Shown here: piece after piece, positions 1 to 6,808 of the stretch
Position numbering within the stretch: the stretch's first letter is position 1
Layout: each line of letters begins with the position of its first letter
Assembly (NCBI GenBank): GCA_963839955.1
Contig: CAWIXB010000001.1
Span: 2,666,001-2,730,000, forward strand
DNA: 64,000 nucleotides
Origin: CAWIXB01 sp963839955
GTDB taxonomy: Bacteria > Actinomycetota > Actinomycetes > JACCUZ01
Direction: 5' to 3'
Program-made: the position numbers and the translations under genes
Notes under the pieces: generated by a model
What the model was told of the DNA's origin: nothing
Seen by the model: only the letters and a program-made list of their open reading frames with translations
Databases searched by the model: none

Positions 1-368
1 AGGCCGAGCTGTGACCACGTATAGACCTCGAACAGCTCCTCCAAGGTGCCGGCGCCGCCGGGCAGTGCCACGAACGCGTCCGCGAGGTTGGCCATCCGTG
101 CCTTCCGCTCGTGCATCGAGGCGACCACGTCCAGGCGGGTGAGGTCGTCGTGGGCGATCTCCCGATCGATGAGGTGCTGCGGCATCACTCCGATGACCTC
201 GCCACCAGCGGCCAACGCCGCGTCGGCGACGACGCCCATCAACCCGACCGTCGCACCGCCGTAGACGATCCCGGCACCGGAAGCCGCGAGCTCGCGTGCA
301 AAGACGGCAGCTGCCAGCCGGTGCCCGTCCGGTCCCGGCGACGAACCCGTGAACACCGCGACCCGCAC
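1..368 (-). CDS. LOG-family (TIGR00730) nucleotide phosphoribohydrolase, C-terminus cut by the window
   Basis: About 122 codons are present; the rest lies beyond base 1. The GTG start at 368 is preceded by GAGAGGAG at good spacing. The protein opens with a Rossmann strand and phosphate-binding loop (VAVFTGSSPG, then YGGATVGLMG near residues 38-48), and near residue 105 carries PGGAGTLEE, the signature of the LOG/lysine-decarboxylase-like family. Characterised members cleave cytokinin riboside or other nucleoside 5'-monophosphates to base plus ribose 5-phosphate. The substrate here cannot be read from the sequence. It is divergent from nothing close; the next gene on the same strand (DUF2630) lies upstream with a hairpin in between. 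Confidence 0.85.
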   Translation of the reverse strand, partial: MRVAVFTGSSPGPDGHRLAAAVFARELAASGAGIVYGGATVGLMGVVADAALAAGGEVIGVMPQHLIDREIAHDDLTRLDVVASMHERKARMANLADAFVALPGGAGTLEELFEVYTWSQLG

Positions 369-412
369 CCTGCCACTCCTCTCCCTCGTCGCATGATCCT
401 TCGTGCCGCTTT

Positions 413-440
413 GGCTGCTTCCGCCTACCCGGAAGCAGCC
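413..440 (-). terminator. Hairpin between the DUF2630 gene and the LOG gene
   Basis: Perfect 10-bp arms (GGCTGCTTCC / GGAAGCAGCC) around an 8-nt loop. It lies just downstream of the DUF2630 gene on the minus strand and upstream of the LOG start. There is no U tract, so termination is an inference. Confidence 0.4.
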
Positions 441-465
441 GAACCGGTACGAACGATCACCTGCG

Positions 466-481
466 CGTTTCCGCGGAAACG
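466..481. repeat. 16-bp perfect palindrome CGTTTCCGCGGAAACG
   Basis: Self-complementary along its full length and located immediately after the DUF2630 stop codon. A near copy (CGTTTCCGCGGAGACG) forms one arm of the hairpin at 47393-47434. Its role is unknown; it could be a genome-wide intergenic palindrome or part of a transcription stop. Confidence 0.5.
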
Positions 482-488
482 TTCGGTC

Positions 489-722
489 CTACTGTTGGTA
501 GGACTCCACCTCGCTGACCGGCCGCGCACGAGCACCCGCCGGGTCCTGGTCGTTGTCCCGTCGGGCCTGGCGCTGGCGAAGGAGGTCCCAGCACTGGTCC
601 AGCGCCTCCTCGACCTCCTTGCGCCTGGCCGCGCGATCCTCCACAACGGACTCCCCCGAGTTCAGCGCGTGCTCCTCCTCCACCAGTGACTTGATGCGGG
701 CAAGGATGTCCTCGTCAGCCAT
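489..722 (-). CDS. DUF2630 family protein
   Basis: A 77-residue cytosolic protein starting MADEDILARI, after a GGGAGG ribosome site 6 nt upstream. It is strongly helical and charged. The ALDQCWDLLRQRQARRD segment (about residues 40-55) is the recognisable core of DUF2630, a small actinobacterial family of unknown function. The N-terminal half contains a conserved EEEHAL stretch. It stands alone, with a hairpin and a palindrome behind it. No function can be assigned. Confidence 0.85.
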   Translation of the reverse strand: MADEDILARIKSLVEEEHALNSGESVVEDRAARRKEVEEALDQCWDLLRQRQARRDNDQDPAGARARPVSEVESYQQ

Positions 723-845
723 GCGTGGCCTCCCACCGTCGTCGTGAGCCGACTCGTACCCAGGAACCCCACCTTGGCACGGACGCGCCGCGGTGCTGTC
801 GTGGTGCGATGATCACGAGGTACCCGCCGGACAGGAGGTGGTCGG

Positions 846-1598
846 ATGCTGGGGCTACCGGACGGCGTCCGCGCGTGCCTGTTCGACCTGGACGGCGTCC
901 TGACGGACACCGCCGCCGTGCACAACGCCGCGTGGACGGAGATGTTCGACGCGTTCCTGCGAGAGCGCGCGAAGCGCGAGGGCGAGGACTTCGTCCCGTT
1001 CGACCCGGGTGACGACTACGAGTCGTACGTCGACGGCAAGCCGCGAGCCGACGGGGTCCGTGACTTCCTGGCCAGCCGCAGCATCAGGCTCCCCGAGGGA
1101 GGCCCGGACGACGGCCCCGACGCGGAGACGGTGAACGGGCTGGGCAACCGCAAGAACAAGGCGTTGCTGCGACGCATCCACGACGACGGGGTCAAGGTCT
1201 TCGAGGGATCGCGCCGCTACCTGCATGCAGCGCGTGACGCCGGACTACGACGCGCGGTCGTCTCATCCAGCGCCAACACGGCCGACGTGCTCAAGGTCAC
1301 CGGGCTGGCACCACTCATCGAAGAACGTGTCGACGGGGTGACGATCCAACAGGAAGGGCTCAAGGGCAAGCCGGCGCCCGACACGTTCCTGCGCGGCGCG
1401 CAAGTCCTCGGCGTACGTCCGGACCAGGCGGCCGTCTTCGAGGATGCCTTGGCCGGGGTCGAAGCCGGCCGTGCCGGAGGGTTCGCGGTCGTGGTGGGGG
1501 TCGATCGAAACGACCAGGGCGCCGCCCTCCGCGAGCACGGCGCCGACGTCGTGGTCCGCGACCTCGCCGACCTGCTCGACACACCGGGAACACCATGA
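846..1598 (+). CDS. HAD-family beta-phosphoglucomutase-like enzyme
   Basis: A 250-residue HAD phosphatase/mutase. Motif I is LFDLDGVLTDT with nucleophile Asp14 and Asp16; motif II is in VSSSANTADVL; motif III is the Lys of LKGKPAPDTF; motif IV is VFEDALAGVEAG. The cap and the VSSSAN motif fit the beta-phosphoglucomutase branch, which converts beta-glucose 1-phosphate to glucose 6-phosphate. The ATG has GGAGG 7 nt upstream. Its stop overlaps the ATG of the GH65 gene (ATGA), so the pair is translationally coupled. The phosphorylase would make beta-Glc-1-P and this mutase would send it to glycolysis. Confidence 0.88.
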   Translation: MLGLPDGVRACLFDLDGVLTDTAAVHNAAWTEMFDAFLRERAKREGEDFVPFDPGDDYESYVDGKPRADGVRDFLASRSIRLPEGGPDDGPDAETVNGLGNRKNKALLRRIHDDGVKVFEGSRRYLHAARDAGLRRAVVSSSANTADVLKVTGLAPLIEERVDGVTIQQEGLKGKPAPDTFLRGAQVLGVRPDQAAVFEDALAGVEAGRAGGFAVVVGVDRNDQGAALREHGADVVVRDLADLLDTPGTP

Positions 1599-3970
1599 TC
1601 GAGCAGTCGGCGTTTCCGGTCGAGCCGTGGTGCATCAGGGAGTCCCGGCTCGACCTCGACCTGCTCGCCCAGTCGGAGTCGCTGCTCGCTCTCTCCAACG
1701 GTCACATCGGACTGCGCGGCAACCTCGACGAAGGAGAGCCGCACGGCATTCCCGGCACCTACCTCAACTCGTTCTACGAGCTCCGTGACATGCCCTACGG
1801 CGAGGCCGGCTACGGCTACCCCGAGTCCGGTCAGACCGTCGTCAACGTCACCAACGGCAAACTCATCCGGCTGCTCGTCGACGACTCGCCCTTCGACGTG
1901 CGCTACGGCCACCTGCACCACCACGAGCGCAGCCTCGACCTGCGACACGGCGTGCTCAACCGCGACGCCGACTGGACCTCGCAAGCCGGCAAGCGCGTGC
2001 GCATCCGGAGTCGCCGGCTCGTGTCCTTCACCCAGCGTGCCGTCGCCGCGATCGAGTACCAGGTGGAGGCCGTGGACCAGCCGGTCCGCATCATCGTCCA
2101 GTCGGGGCTCGTCGCCAACGAGTCACAACCAAAGACGTCTGACGACCCGCGAGTCGCAGCGGTGCTGGACAACCCGCTGGTTGCCGTCGAAGACGATGTC
2201 GAGGACCACGGCGCGATCCTCCTGCACCGGACCCGCCACAGCGAGCTGCTCATGGGTGCCGGGATGGACCACATCGTGGAGGGACCCGGTCGAGTGGAGA
2301 TCGAGGTCGACTGCCGACCCGACTGGGCGCGCACGAACATCGTCTGCCTGCTCGAGCCTGGCGAGAGCCTGCGCATCGTCAAGCTGCTGGCCTACGGCTG
2401 GTCGAGCCTGCGCACCCTCCCGTCGCTGCGCGACCAGGTGGCGGGCGCCCTGCTCGGTGCGCGCTACGCCGGCTTCGAAGGACTTCTTCAGCAGCAACGC
2501 GAGTTCCTCGACGACTTCTGGGACGCGGCCGACGTCGTCGTCGAAGGCGACAACGAGCTGCAGCAGGCCGTCCGCTTCGGCCTGTTCCACGTGCTCCAGG
2601 CGGGTGCGCGCGCCCAGCAGCGCTGCATCCCCGCGAAGGGTCTCACCGGGCCGGGGTACGACGGGCACACCTTCTGGGACACCGAGACCTTCGTGCTGCC
2701 GCTGCTCACGTACACCCAGCCGGACGCAGCCGCCGACGCGTTGCGCTGGCGGCACTCGACGCTCGACATCGCCCGCGAGCGCGCGAAGACGCTCGGCCTG
2801 CGCGGTGCCGCGTTCCCCTGGCGCACCATTCGCGGGCAGGAGTGCTCCGCCTACTGGCCGGCGGGCACGGCTGGCTTCCATGTCAATGCCGCCATCGCCG
2901 AAGCCGTCGTACGCCATCGCGTCGTCACAGGGGAAGACACGCTCGAGGCGGAGGTCGGGTGCGAGCTGCTCGTGGAGACGGCGCGCCTGTGGACCTCACT
3001 CGGCCACCACGACGCCGACGGCCGCTGGCACATCGACGGCGTGACCGGCCCCGACGAGTACAGCGCCCTCGCTGACGACAACGTCTTCACGAACCTGATG
3101 GCGGCCCGCAACCTGCACGCCGCCGCCGACGCGGCGACCCGTCACCCCGACGTCGCGCACACCCTCGGCGTGACACTCGAGGAGACCGCCACCTGGCGCG
3201 ACGCAGCCGCTGCTGTCCACATCCCGTACGACCCCGATCTGCGCGTTCACCAGCAGTCCGAGGGGTTCACCCACCATGGCGAGTGGGACTTCGAGGCCTA
3301 CCACGACCGCTATCCGCTGCTCCTTCACGCGTCCTACTTCGACCTCTACCGTCGCCAGGTGGTCAAGCAGGCCGACCTCGTGCTGGCGATGCACCTGGCC
3401 GGCGACGCATTCAGCGCCGAGGACAAGGCGCGCAACGTCGACTACTACGAACGTCGCACGGTCCGCGACTCCTCGTTGTCGGCCTGCACGCAGGCAGTGC
3501 TCGCCGCGGAGGTGGGCCACCTCGAACTCGCCCACGACTACGCCTACGAGGCAGCGCTCATCGACCTCCACAACCTCCACCACAACAGCCGCGACGGCCT
3601 GCACATGGCCTCACTTGCCGGGGCGTGGTCCGCGCTGGTGGCCGGGTTCGGTGGACTGCGCGACCACTCGGGAGAGCTCTGCTTCGATCCCGCACTGCCC
3701 GCCGGGATCAGCCGGCTGCGGTTCTCACTGCGCTGGCGCGGCGCTCGCCTCTGCGTGGACGTGGAGCCGACGCAGGCGACGTACTCGGTGCACGACGGTG
3801 ACGACGAAGTGGCCACGGTGCGGCTGCGTCATGCGGGCGAGCAGGTCGTCGTGAAGGCCGAGAGCCCGCTGACCCTGCCACTGAAGGAGCGGGAGCCACT
3901 GCTCCCCCGGCCGGTTCAGCCGCCTGGACGAGAGCCGGCCAGCCGGTCGGCCGGTCCCCTGCACCACTGA
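1595..3970 (+). CDS. Glycoside hydrolase family 65 disaccharide phosphorylase (trehalose/maltose/kojibiose type)
   Basis: 791 residues, normal for GH65. The N-terminal beta-sandwich domain has SNGHIGLRGNLDEG near residue 34. The (alpha/alpha)6 barrel has LTGPGYDGHTFWDTE (near 350-365) and VTGPDEYS, whose Glu (about residue 488) is the catalytic acid of the family. A short C-terminal beta domain follows. GH65 phosphorylases invert the anomeric centre and give beta-glucose 1-phosphate, matching the mutase encoded just upstream. Maltose, trehalose and kojibiose phosphorylases cannot be told apart by eye. No transporter is attached to this pair. Confidence 0.88.
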   Translation: MIEQSAFPVEPWCIRESRLDLDLLAQSESLLALSNGHIGLRGNLDEGEPHGIPGTYLNSFYELRDMPYGEAGYGYPESGQTVVNVTNGKLIRLLVDDSPFDVRYGHLHHHERSLDLRHGVLNRDADWTSQAGKRVRIRSRRLVSFTQRAVAAIEYQVEAVDQPVRIIVQSGLVANESQPKTSDDPRVAAVLDNPLVAVEDDVEDHGAILLHRTRHSELLMGAGMDHIVEGPGRVEIEVDCRPDWARTNIVCLLEPGESLRIVKLLAYGWSSLRTLPSLRDQVAGALLGARYAGFEGLLQQQREFLDDFWDAADVVVEGDNELQQAVRFGLFHVLQAGARAQQRCIPAKGLTGPGYDGHTFWDTETFVLPLLTYTQPDAAADALRWRHSTLDIARERAKTLGLRGAAFPWRTIRGQECSAYWPAGTAGFHVNAAIAEAVVRHRVVTGEDTLEAEVGCELLVETARLWTSLGHHDADGRWHIDGVTGPDEYSALADDNVFTNLMAARNLHAAADAATRHPDVAHTLGVTLEETATWRDAAAAVHIPYDPDLRVHQQSEGFTHHGEWDFEAYHDRYPLLLHASYFDLYRRQVVKQADLVLAMHLAGDAFSAEDKARNVDYYERRTVRDSSLSACTQAVLAAEVGHLELAHDYAYEAALIDLHNLHHNSRDGLHMASLAGAWSALVAGFGGLRDHSGELCFDPALPAGISRLRFSLRWRGARLCVDVEPTQATYSVHDGDDEVATVRLRHAGEQVVVKAESPLTLPLKEREPLLPRPVQPPGREPASRSAGPLHH

Positions 3971-3989
3971 ACCCCTGGTCGCCGGTCGA

Positions 3990-4778
3990 TCAGCCCGCGT
4001 CCGGACGGGTCCACCGGAACGTCCGCACTGCCAGCACCGCGCCGACAACCGTCCAGACGACGAGCACGGCCGCGACGCGCTCGAGCTCCCACGAGCCGGC
4101 CGCCTCCTCCGCGCTGAACGAGTCGGGAAGGAACACCGAGCGCATGCCCTGGGTCATCCACTTGAGGGGAAAGAGGGAGGCGAGCTGTTGCATCCAGGTC
4201 GGCAGCTCACTGAAGACGAAGAAGACCCCGGAGATGAACTGCAGCACGATCACGATCGGGGTGATGACGGCTGCGGCGCTGCGACCCGATCGCGGCAGGT
4301 TGGAGCAGACGATGCCAAGGAGTGTGCAGGACGTCGCCCCGAGCACAGCGACCCACGCGAACGTCCACCAACGCGACGCCGTGGAGGGCAGGTCGAGGTC
4401 GAAGAGCAGCGCGCCGACGAAGATCAGCACCAACGCCTGGCTCACGCCCGTCACCACCACGAGACCGACCTTGCCGATGAAGTAGGAACTCCGTGGCATC
4501 GGCGTGCCCACGATCCTCTTGAGTGTCCCGTCGTCGCGCTCGAGCGCGATCTGGATCGCCAGCGACTGGAACGACGTCGCCATGATGCCGGACGCGATCA
4601 TGCCCGCCGTGAAGTACTGGGCGAAGCTCACGCCGTCCCCCATGTCTTCGTCGAACACCGAGCCGAAGATGAACAGCAGCACGATCGGGAACGCGTAGAT
4701 GAAGACGACCGAGTCGCGCTGGCGGAAGAACTGCAGCAGCTCGAGCCGGGACCGGGCCCAGCCGATCGCCACGCTCAC
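3990..4778 (-). CDS. ABC-2 type transporter permease
   Basis: 262 residues with about six hydrophobic segments, beginning with a cytosolic stretch and a first membrane span around YAFPIVLLFIFGSV. The layout is that of DrrB/ABC-2 exporters, with the helix after FISGVFFVFSELP typical of the family. The GTG start overlaps the stop of the ATPase gene (GTGA). The pair forms an exporter for an unknown substrate, perhaps a drug, lipid or antibiotic. It is convergent with the GH65 gene, with only 19 bp between stops and no clear terminator. Confidence 0.87.
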   Translation of the reverse strand: MSVAIGWARSRLELLQFFRQRDSVVFIYAFPIVLLFIFGSVFDEDMGDGVSFAQYFTAGMIASGIMATSFQSLAIQIALERDDGTLKRIVGTPMPRSSYFIGKVGLVVVTGVSQALVLIFVGALLFDLDLPSTASRWWTFAWVAVLGATSCTLLGIVCSNLPRSGRSAAAVITPIVIVLQFISGVFFVFSELPTWMQQLASLFPLKWMTQGMRSVFLPDSFSAEEAAGSWELERVAAVLVVWTVVGAVLAVRTFRWTRPDAG

Positions 4779-5635
4779 GCCGCGCCCCCGATCAGCTGCA
4801 GGTAGACGTCTTCGAGCGTCGGCCTGGTGACCGTGAGGTCCGGCACCTCCCCGCCGAACCTCGCGGACAGGTCGGCGACGACGCGCGACGGTGTTGGCGT
4901 GCGCACATCATGCTCACCCTCTGCATCGCACCATCGCACCGTCGCCTCGGCCTGCTGCCGGCCGCCGAGCTGCGCTGGGGGTGCGACCTCGACGATGCGG
5001 CCGGTGACGATCACTCCGACGCGATCGGCGAGGCGCTCGGCCTCATCCAGGTAGTGGGTGGTCAACAGGATCGTCGTGTTCTCCGCGGCGAGGGCTTCCA
5101 CCAGGCCCCAGAACTGCCGCCGGGCCTGCGGATCGAAGCCGGTCGTCGGTTCGTCCAGGAAGAGAAGTTCGGGTCGGCCGAGGATGCCGAGCGCGACATC
5201 GAGACGCCGGCGCTGCCCGCCGGAGAGCGTGCGGGTGCGCGCCATCCGCTTGTCGGCCAGACCGACGAGGTCGATGACCTCGTCGGGGTCGCGCGCGTTC
5301 GGGTAGTAGCGCGCGAAGTGGTGCACCACCTCGCCGACGGCGAGCTCCTCGAAGTCGGTGGCGGACTGGAGAACGATGCCGACGCGGGAGCGGAACGCGC
5401 GATCGGCGTACGCCGGGTCGGTGCCGAGCACCGTCACCTCGCCGGCATCGCGTTGCCGGTAGCCCTCGAGGATCTCCACGGTCGTGGTCTTGCCTGCCCC
5501 GTTCGGTCCCAGCAGCGCGAAGATCTCGCCGCGTGTCACCTCGAGGTCGAGCCCGTCGACGGCCTTGTGCGTGCCGTACGTCTTGGACAGCCCACGCGCG
5601 CTGATGACGGCCTCGTTCGCATCCATGCCGGCCAT
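4775..5635 (-). CDS. ABC transporter ATP-binding protein (DrrA-like)
   Basis: 286 residues. Walker A is GPNGAGKTT (near 42-50), the Q-loop is VLQSATDF, the signature is LSGGQRRRLDVA, Walker B is LLFLDEPTTGFD, and the switch His is in TTHYLDEAE. The C-terminal extension ends PTLEDVYLQL, which is typical of DrrA-type exporter ATPases. A second in-frame ATG lies three codons in, and neither has a strong ribosome site. It is cotranscribed with the downstream permease. Confidence 0.9.
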   Translation of the reverse strand: MAGMDANEAVISARGLSKTYGTHKAVDGLDLEVTRGEIFALLGPNGAGKTTTVEILEGYRQRDAGEVTVLGTDPAYADRAFRSRVGIVLQSATDFEELAVGEVVHHFARYYPNARDPDEVIDLVGLADKRMARTRTLSGGQRRRLDVALGILGRPELLFLDEPTTGFDPQARRQFWGLVEALAAENTTILLTTHYLDEAERLADRVGVIVTGRIVEVAPPAQLGGRQQAEATVRWCDAEGEHDVRTPTPSRVVADLSARFGGEVPDLTVTRPTLEDVYLQLIGGAA

Positions 5636-5674
5636 CGTGTCGTGCTCGGCACGACGTGGAGCGACCGACCCGGC

Positions 5675-5935
5675 TCAGGGCAGAGGGTGGCCGAGCATCG
5701 AGGACTCCACGGCATGGCCGGCGCGGGCCCGCAGCCCGCGCAGCACGATGACCAGTCCGTGGGCGGCGCCCTCGGTCGGCGCCGGGTGGGGCAGGGTGGC
5801 GGCGACTCGCTCGGCCTCGGGCTGAGGGGCGACGCGCAGGCTGAACAGCTCGCCGTCGGCTGGGGTCCCGACCACCGGCTGACCTCCTCGGGCGCTGCGC
5901 TGCCGGGCACCTGCCGGCTCGCCGTACCGCTTCAT
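5675..5935 (-). CDS. Small hypothetical protein (doubtful)
   Basis: An 86-codon frame starting MKRYGEP and rich in Ala, Pro and Arg, with a possible helix at GLVIVLRGLRARAG. No domain was recognised and there is no good ribosome site. It sits directly upstream of the ABC exporter genes on the same strand, where a regulator would be expected, but nothing resembles a helix-turn-helix. It fills the gap between the exporter and orn, which is the main reason to keep it. Confidence 0.35.
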   Translation of the reverse strand: MKRYGEPAGARQRSARGGQPVVGTPADGELFSLRVAPQPEAERVAATLPHPAPTEGAAHGLVIVLRGLRARAGHAVESSMLGHPLP

Positions 5936-5960
5936 CTTGGGCTCGACGGCGGACTCGGTG

Positions 5961-5987
5961 GGTCAACTGAAAGTCATTTCTGAGTCA
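5961..5987. promoter_or_regulatory. Three RGTCA direct repeats at 11-bp spacing
   Basis: GGTCA at 5961, AGTCA at 5972 and AGTCA at 5983 recur exactly once per helical turn in the gap between the minus-strand ORF at 5675-5935 and orn. Direct repeats with 11-bp period are the usual layout for OmpR/PhoB-type response regulators. The regulator is not identified. Confidence 0.35.
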
Positions 5988-6044
5988 CGTTGTGTAGTGT
6001 CGCGCGAGTCTCGTGCACCCCGTCCGCGCGCGGGCCCCGGGCTC

Positions 6045-6050
6045 TAGGGT
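6045..6050 (+). promoter_or_regulatory. -10 element TAGGGT of a leaderless orn transcript
   Basis: TAGGGT ends exactly 6 nt before the orn ATG, and there is no ribosome binding site. This is the standard actinobacterial TANNNT-N6-start arrangement of leaderless mRNA. Confidence 0.5.
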
Positions 6051-6056
6051 GTCGCC

Positions 6057-6701
6057 ATGAGCGACCGCAACGACCGGCTCGTGTGGATCGACTGCGAGAT
6101 GACCGGGCTCGACCTGGCCCACGACGCGCTGGTCGAGGTCGCCGTCATGGTGACCGACTCCGAGCTCAACGCGCTCGGCGAGGGCCTCGACGTCCTCATC
6201 AAGCCGCCCCAGGAGGCACTCGACCAGATGGTCGACGTGGTGCGCTCCATGCACACCTCGTCCGGGCTGCTCGAGGCCCTGGAGGCGGGCACGACCCTCG
6301 CCGACGCCGAGGCGCAGGTGCTCGACTACGTCCGCAGCTACGTGCCCGTGCCCCGCAAGGCGCCTCTCGCCGGGAACACGATCTACGTGGATCGGGGCTT
6401 CCTGGCCCGGGACATGCCGGCCCTCGACGCCCACCTGCACTATCGCCTCGTTGACGTGTCGTCGATCAAGGAGCTCGTGCGCCGGTGGTTTCCCCGCGTC
6501 TACTTCAACTCGCCCAGCAAGGCGGGCGGCCACCGCGCGCTCGCGGACATCCGCGAGAGCGTGGAGGAGCTCAAGTTCTACCGCTCGGCGGTCTTCGTGC
6601 ACCAGCCCGGGCCGGACACCGACGCCGTGAAGGCTCTGGCGCAACAGTTCACCCTCGGGCCCGAGCACGGCGAGGTCGGCGAACCTCCGCGGCTTGTATG
6701 A
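6057..6701 (+). CDS. orn: Oligoribonuclease
   Basis: 214 residues of the DEDDh 3'-5' exonuclease family, which degrades 2-5 nt RNA and pGpG to mononucleotides. The active-site acids are in VWIDCEMTGLDL (Exo I, near residues 9-20), an Asp in the middle segment (VDVSSIKEL), and the HRALADIRESVEELKFYR block with the catalytic His and Asp. The length is slightly above the usual 180-200 because of a C-terminal tail. It is leaderless. The tRNA-His gene follows 33 bp after the stop. Confidence 0.95.
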   Translation: MSDRNDRLVWIDCEMTGLDLAHDALVEVAVMVTDSELNALGEGLDVLIKPPQEALDQMVDVVRSMHTSSGLLEALEAGTTLADAEAQVLDYVRSYVPVPRKAPLAGNTIYVDRGFLARDMPALDAHLHYRLVDVSSIKELVRRWFPRVYFNSPSKAGGHRALADIRESVEELKFYRSAVFVHQPGPDTDAVKALAQQFTLGPEHGEVGEPPRLV

Positions 6702-6702
6702 T
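6697..6702 (+). promoter_or_regulatory. Possible -10 (TATGAT) for tRNA-His overlapping the orn stop codon
   Basis: TATGAT spans the TGA stop of orn and lies about 33 nt before the mature tRNA-His end. The -35 region is poor, so the tRNA may instead be processed from the orn transcript. Confidence 0.3.
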
Positions 6703-6734
6703 TTTGATCTCGCCGCGCTCCGCGCGGTGGGCAT

Positions 6735-6808
6735 GGTGGGTGTAGCTCAGCTGGTAGAGCACCTGGTTGTGGTCCAGGTGGCCGCGGGTTCAAGTCCCGT
6801 CACTCACC
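6735..6808 (+). tRNA. tRNA-His (anticodon GTG)
   Basis: A cloverleaf can be drawn. The acceptor GTGGGTG (6736-6742) pairs with CACTCAC (6801-6807) with one G-U, and the extra G(-1) at 6735 pairs with C73 at 6808, the mark of tRNA-His. The D arm starts GCTCAGC, the anticodon loop is TTGTGGT, and the T loop is TTCAAGT. CCA appears encoded at 6809-6811. The 3' end overlaps the stop codon of the convergent GH2 gene. Confidence 0.96.
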
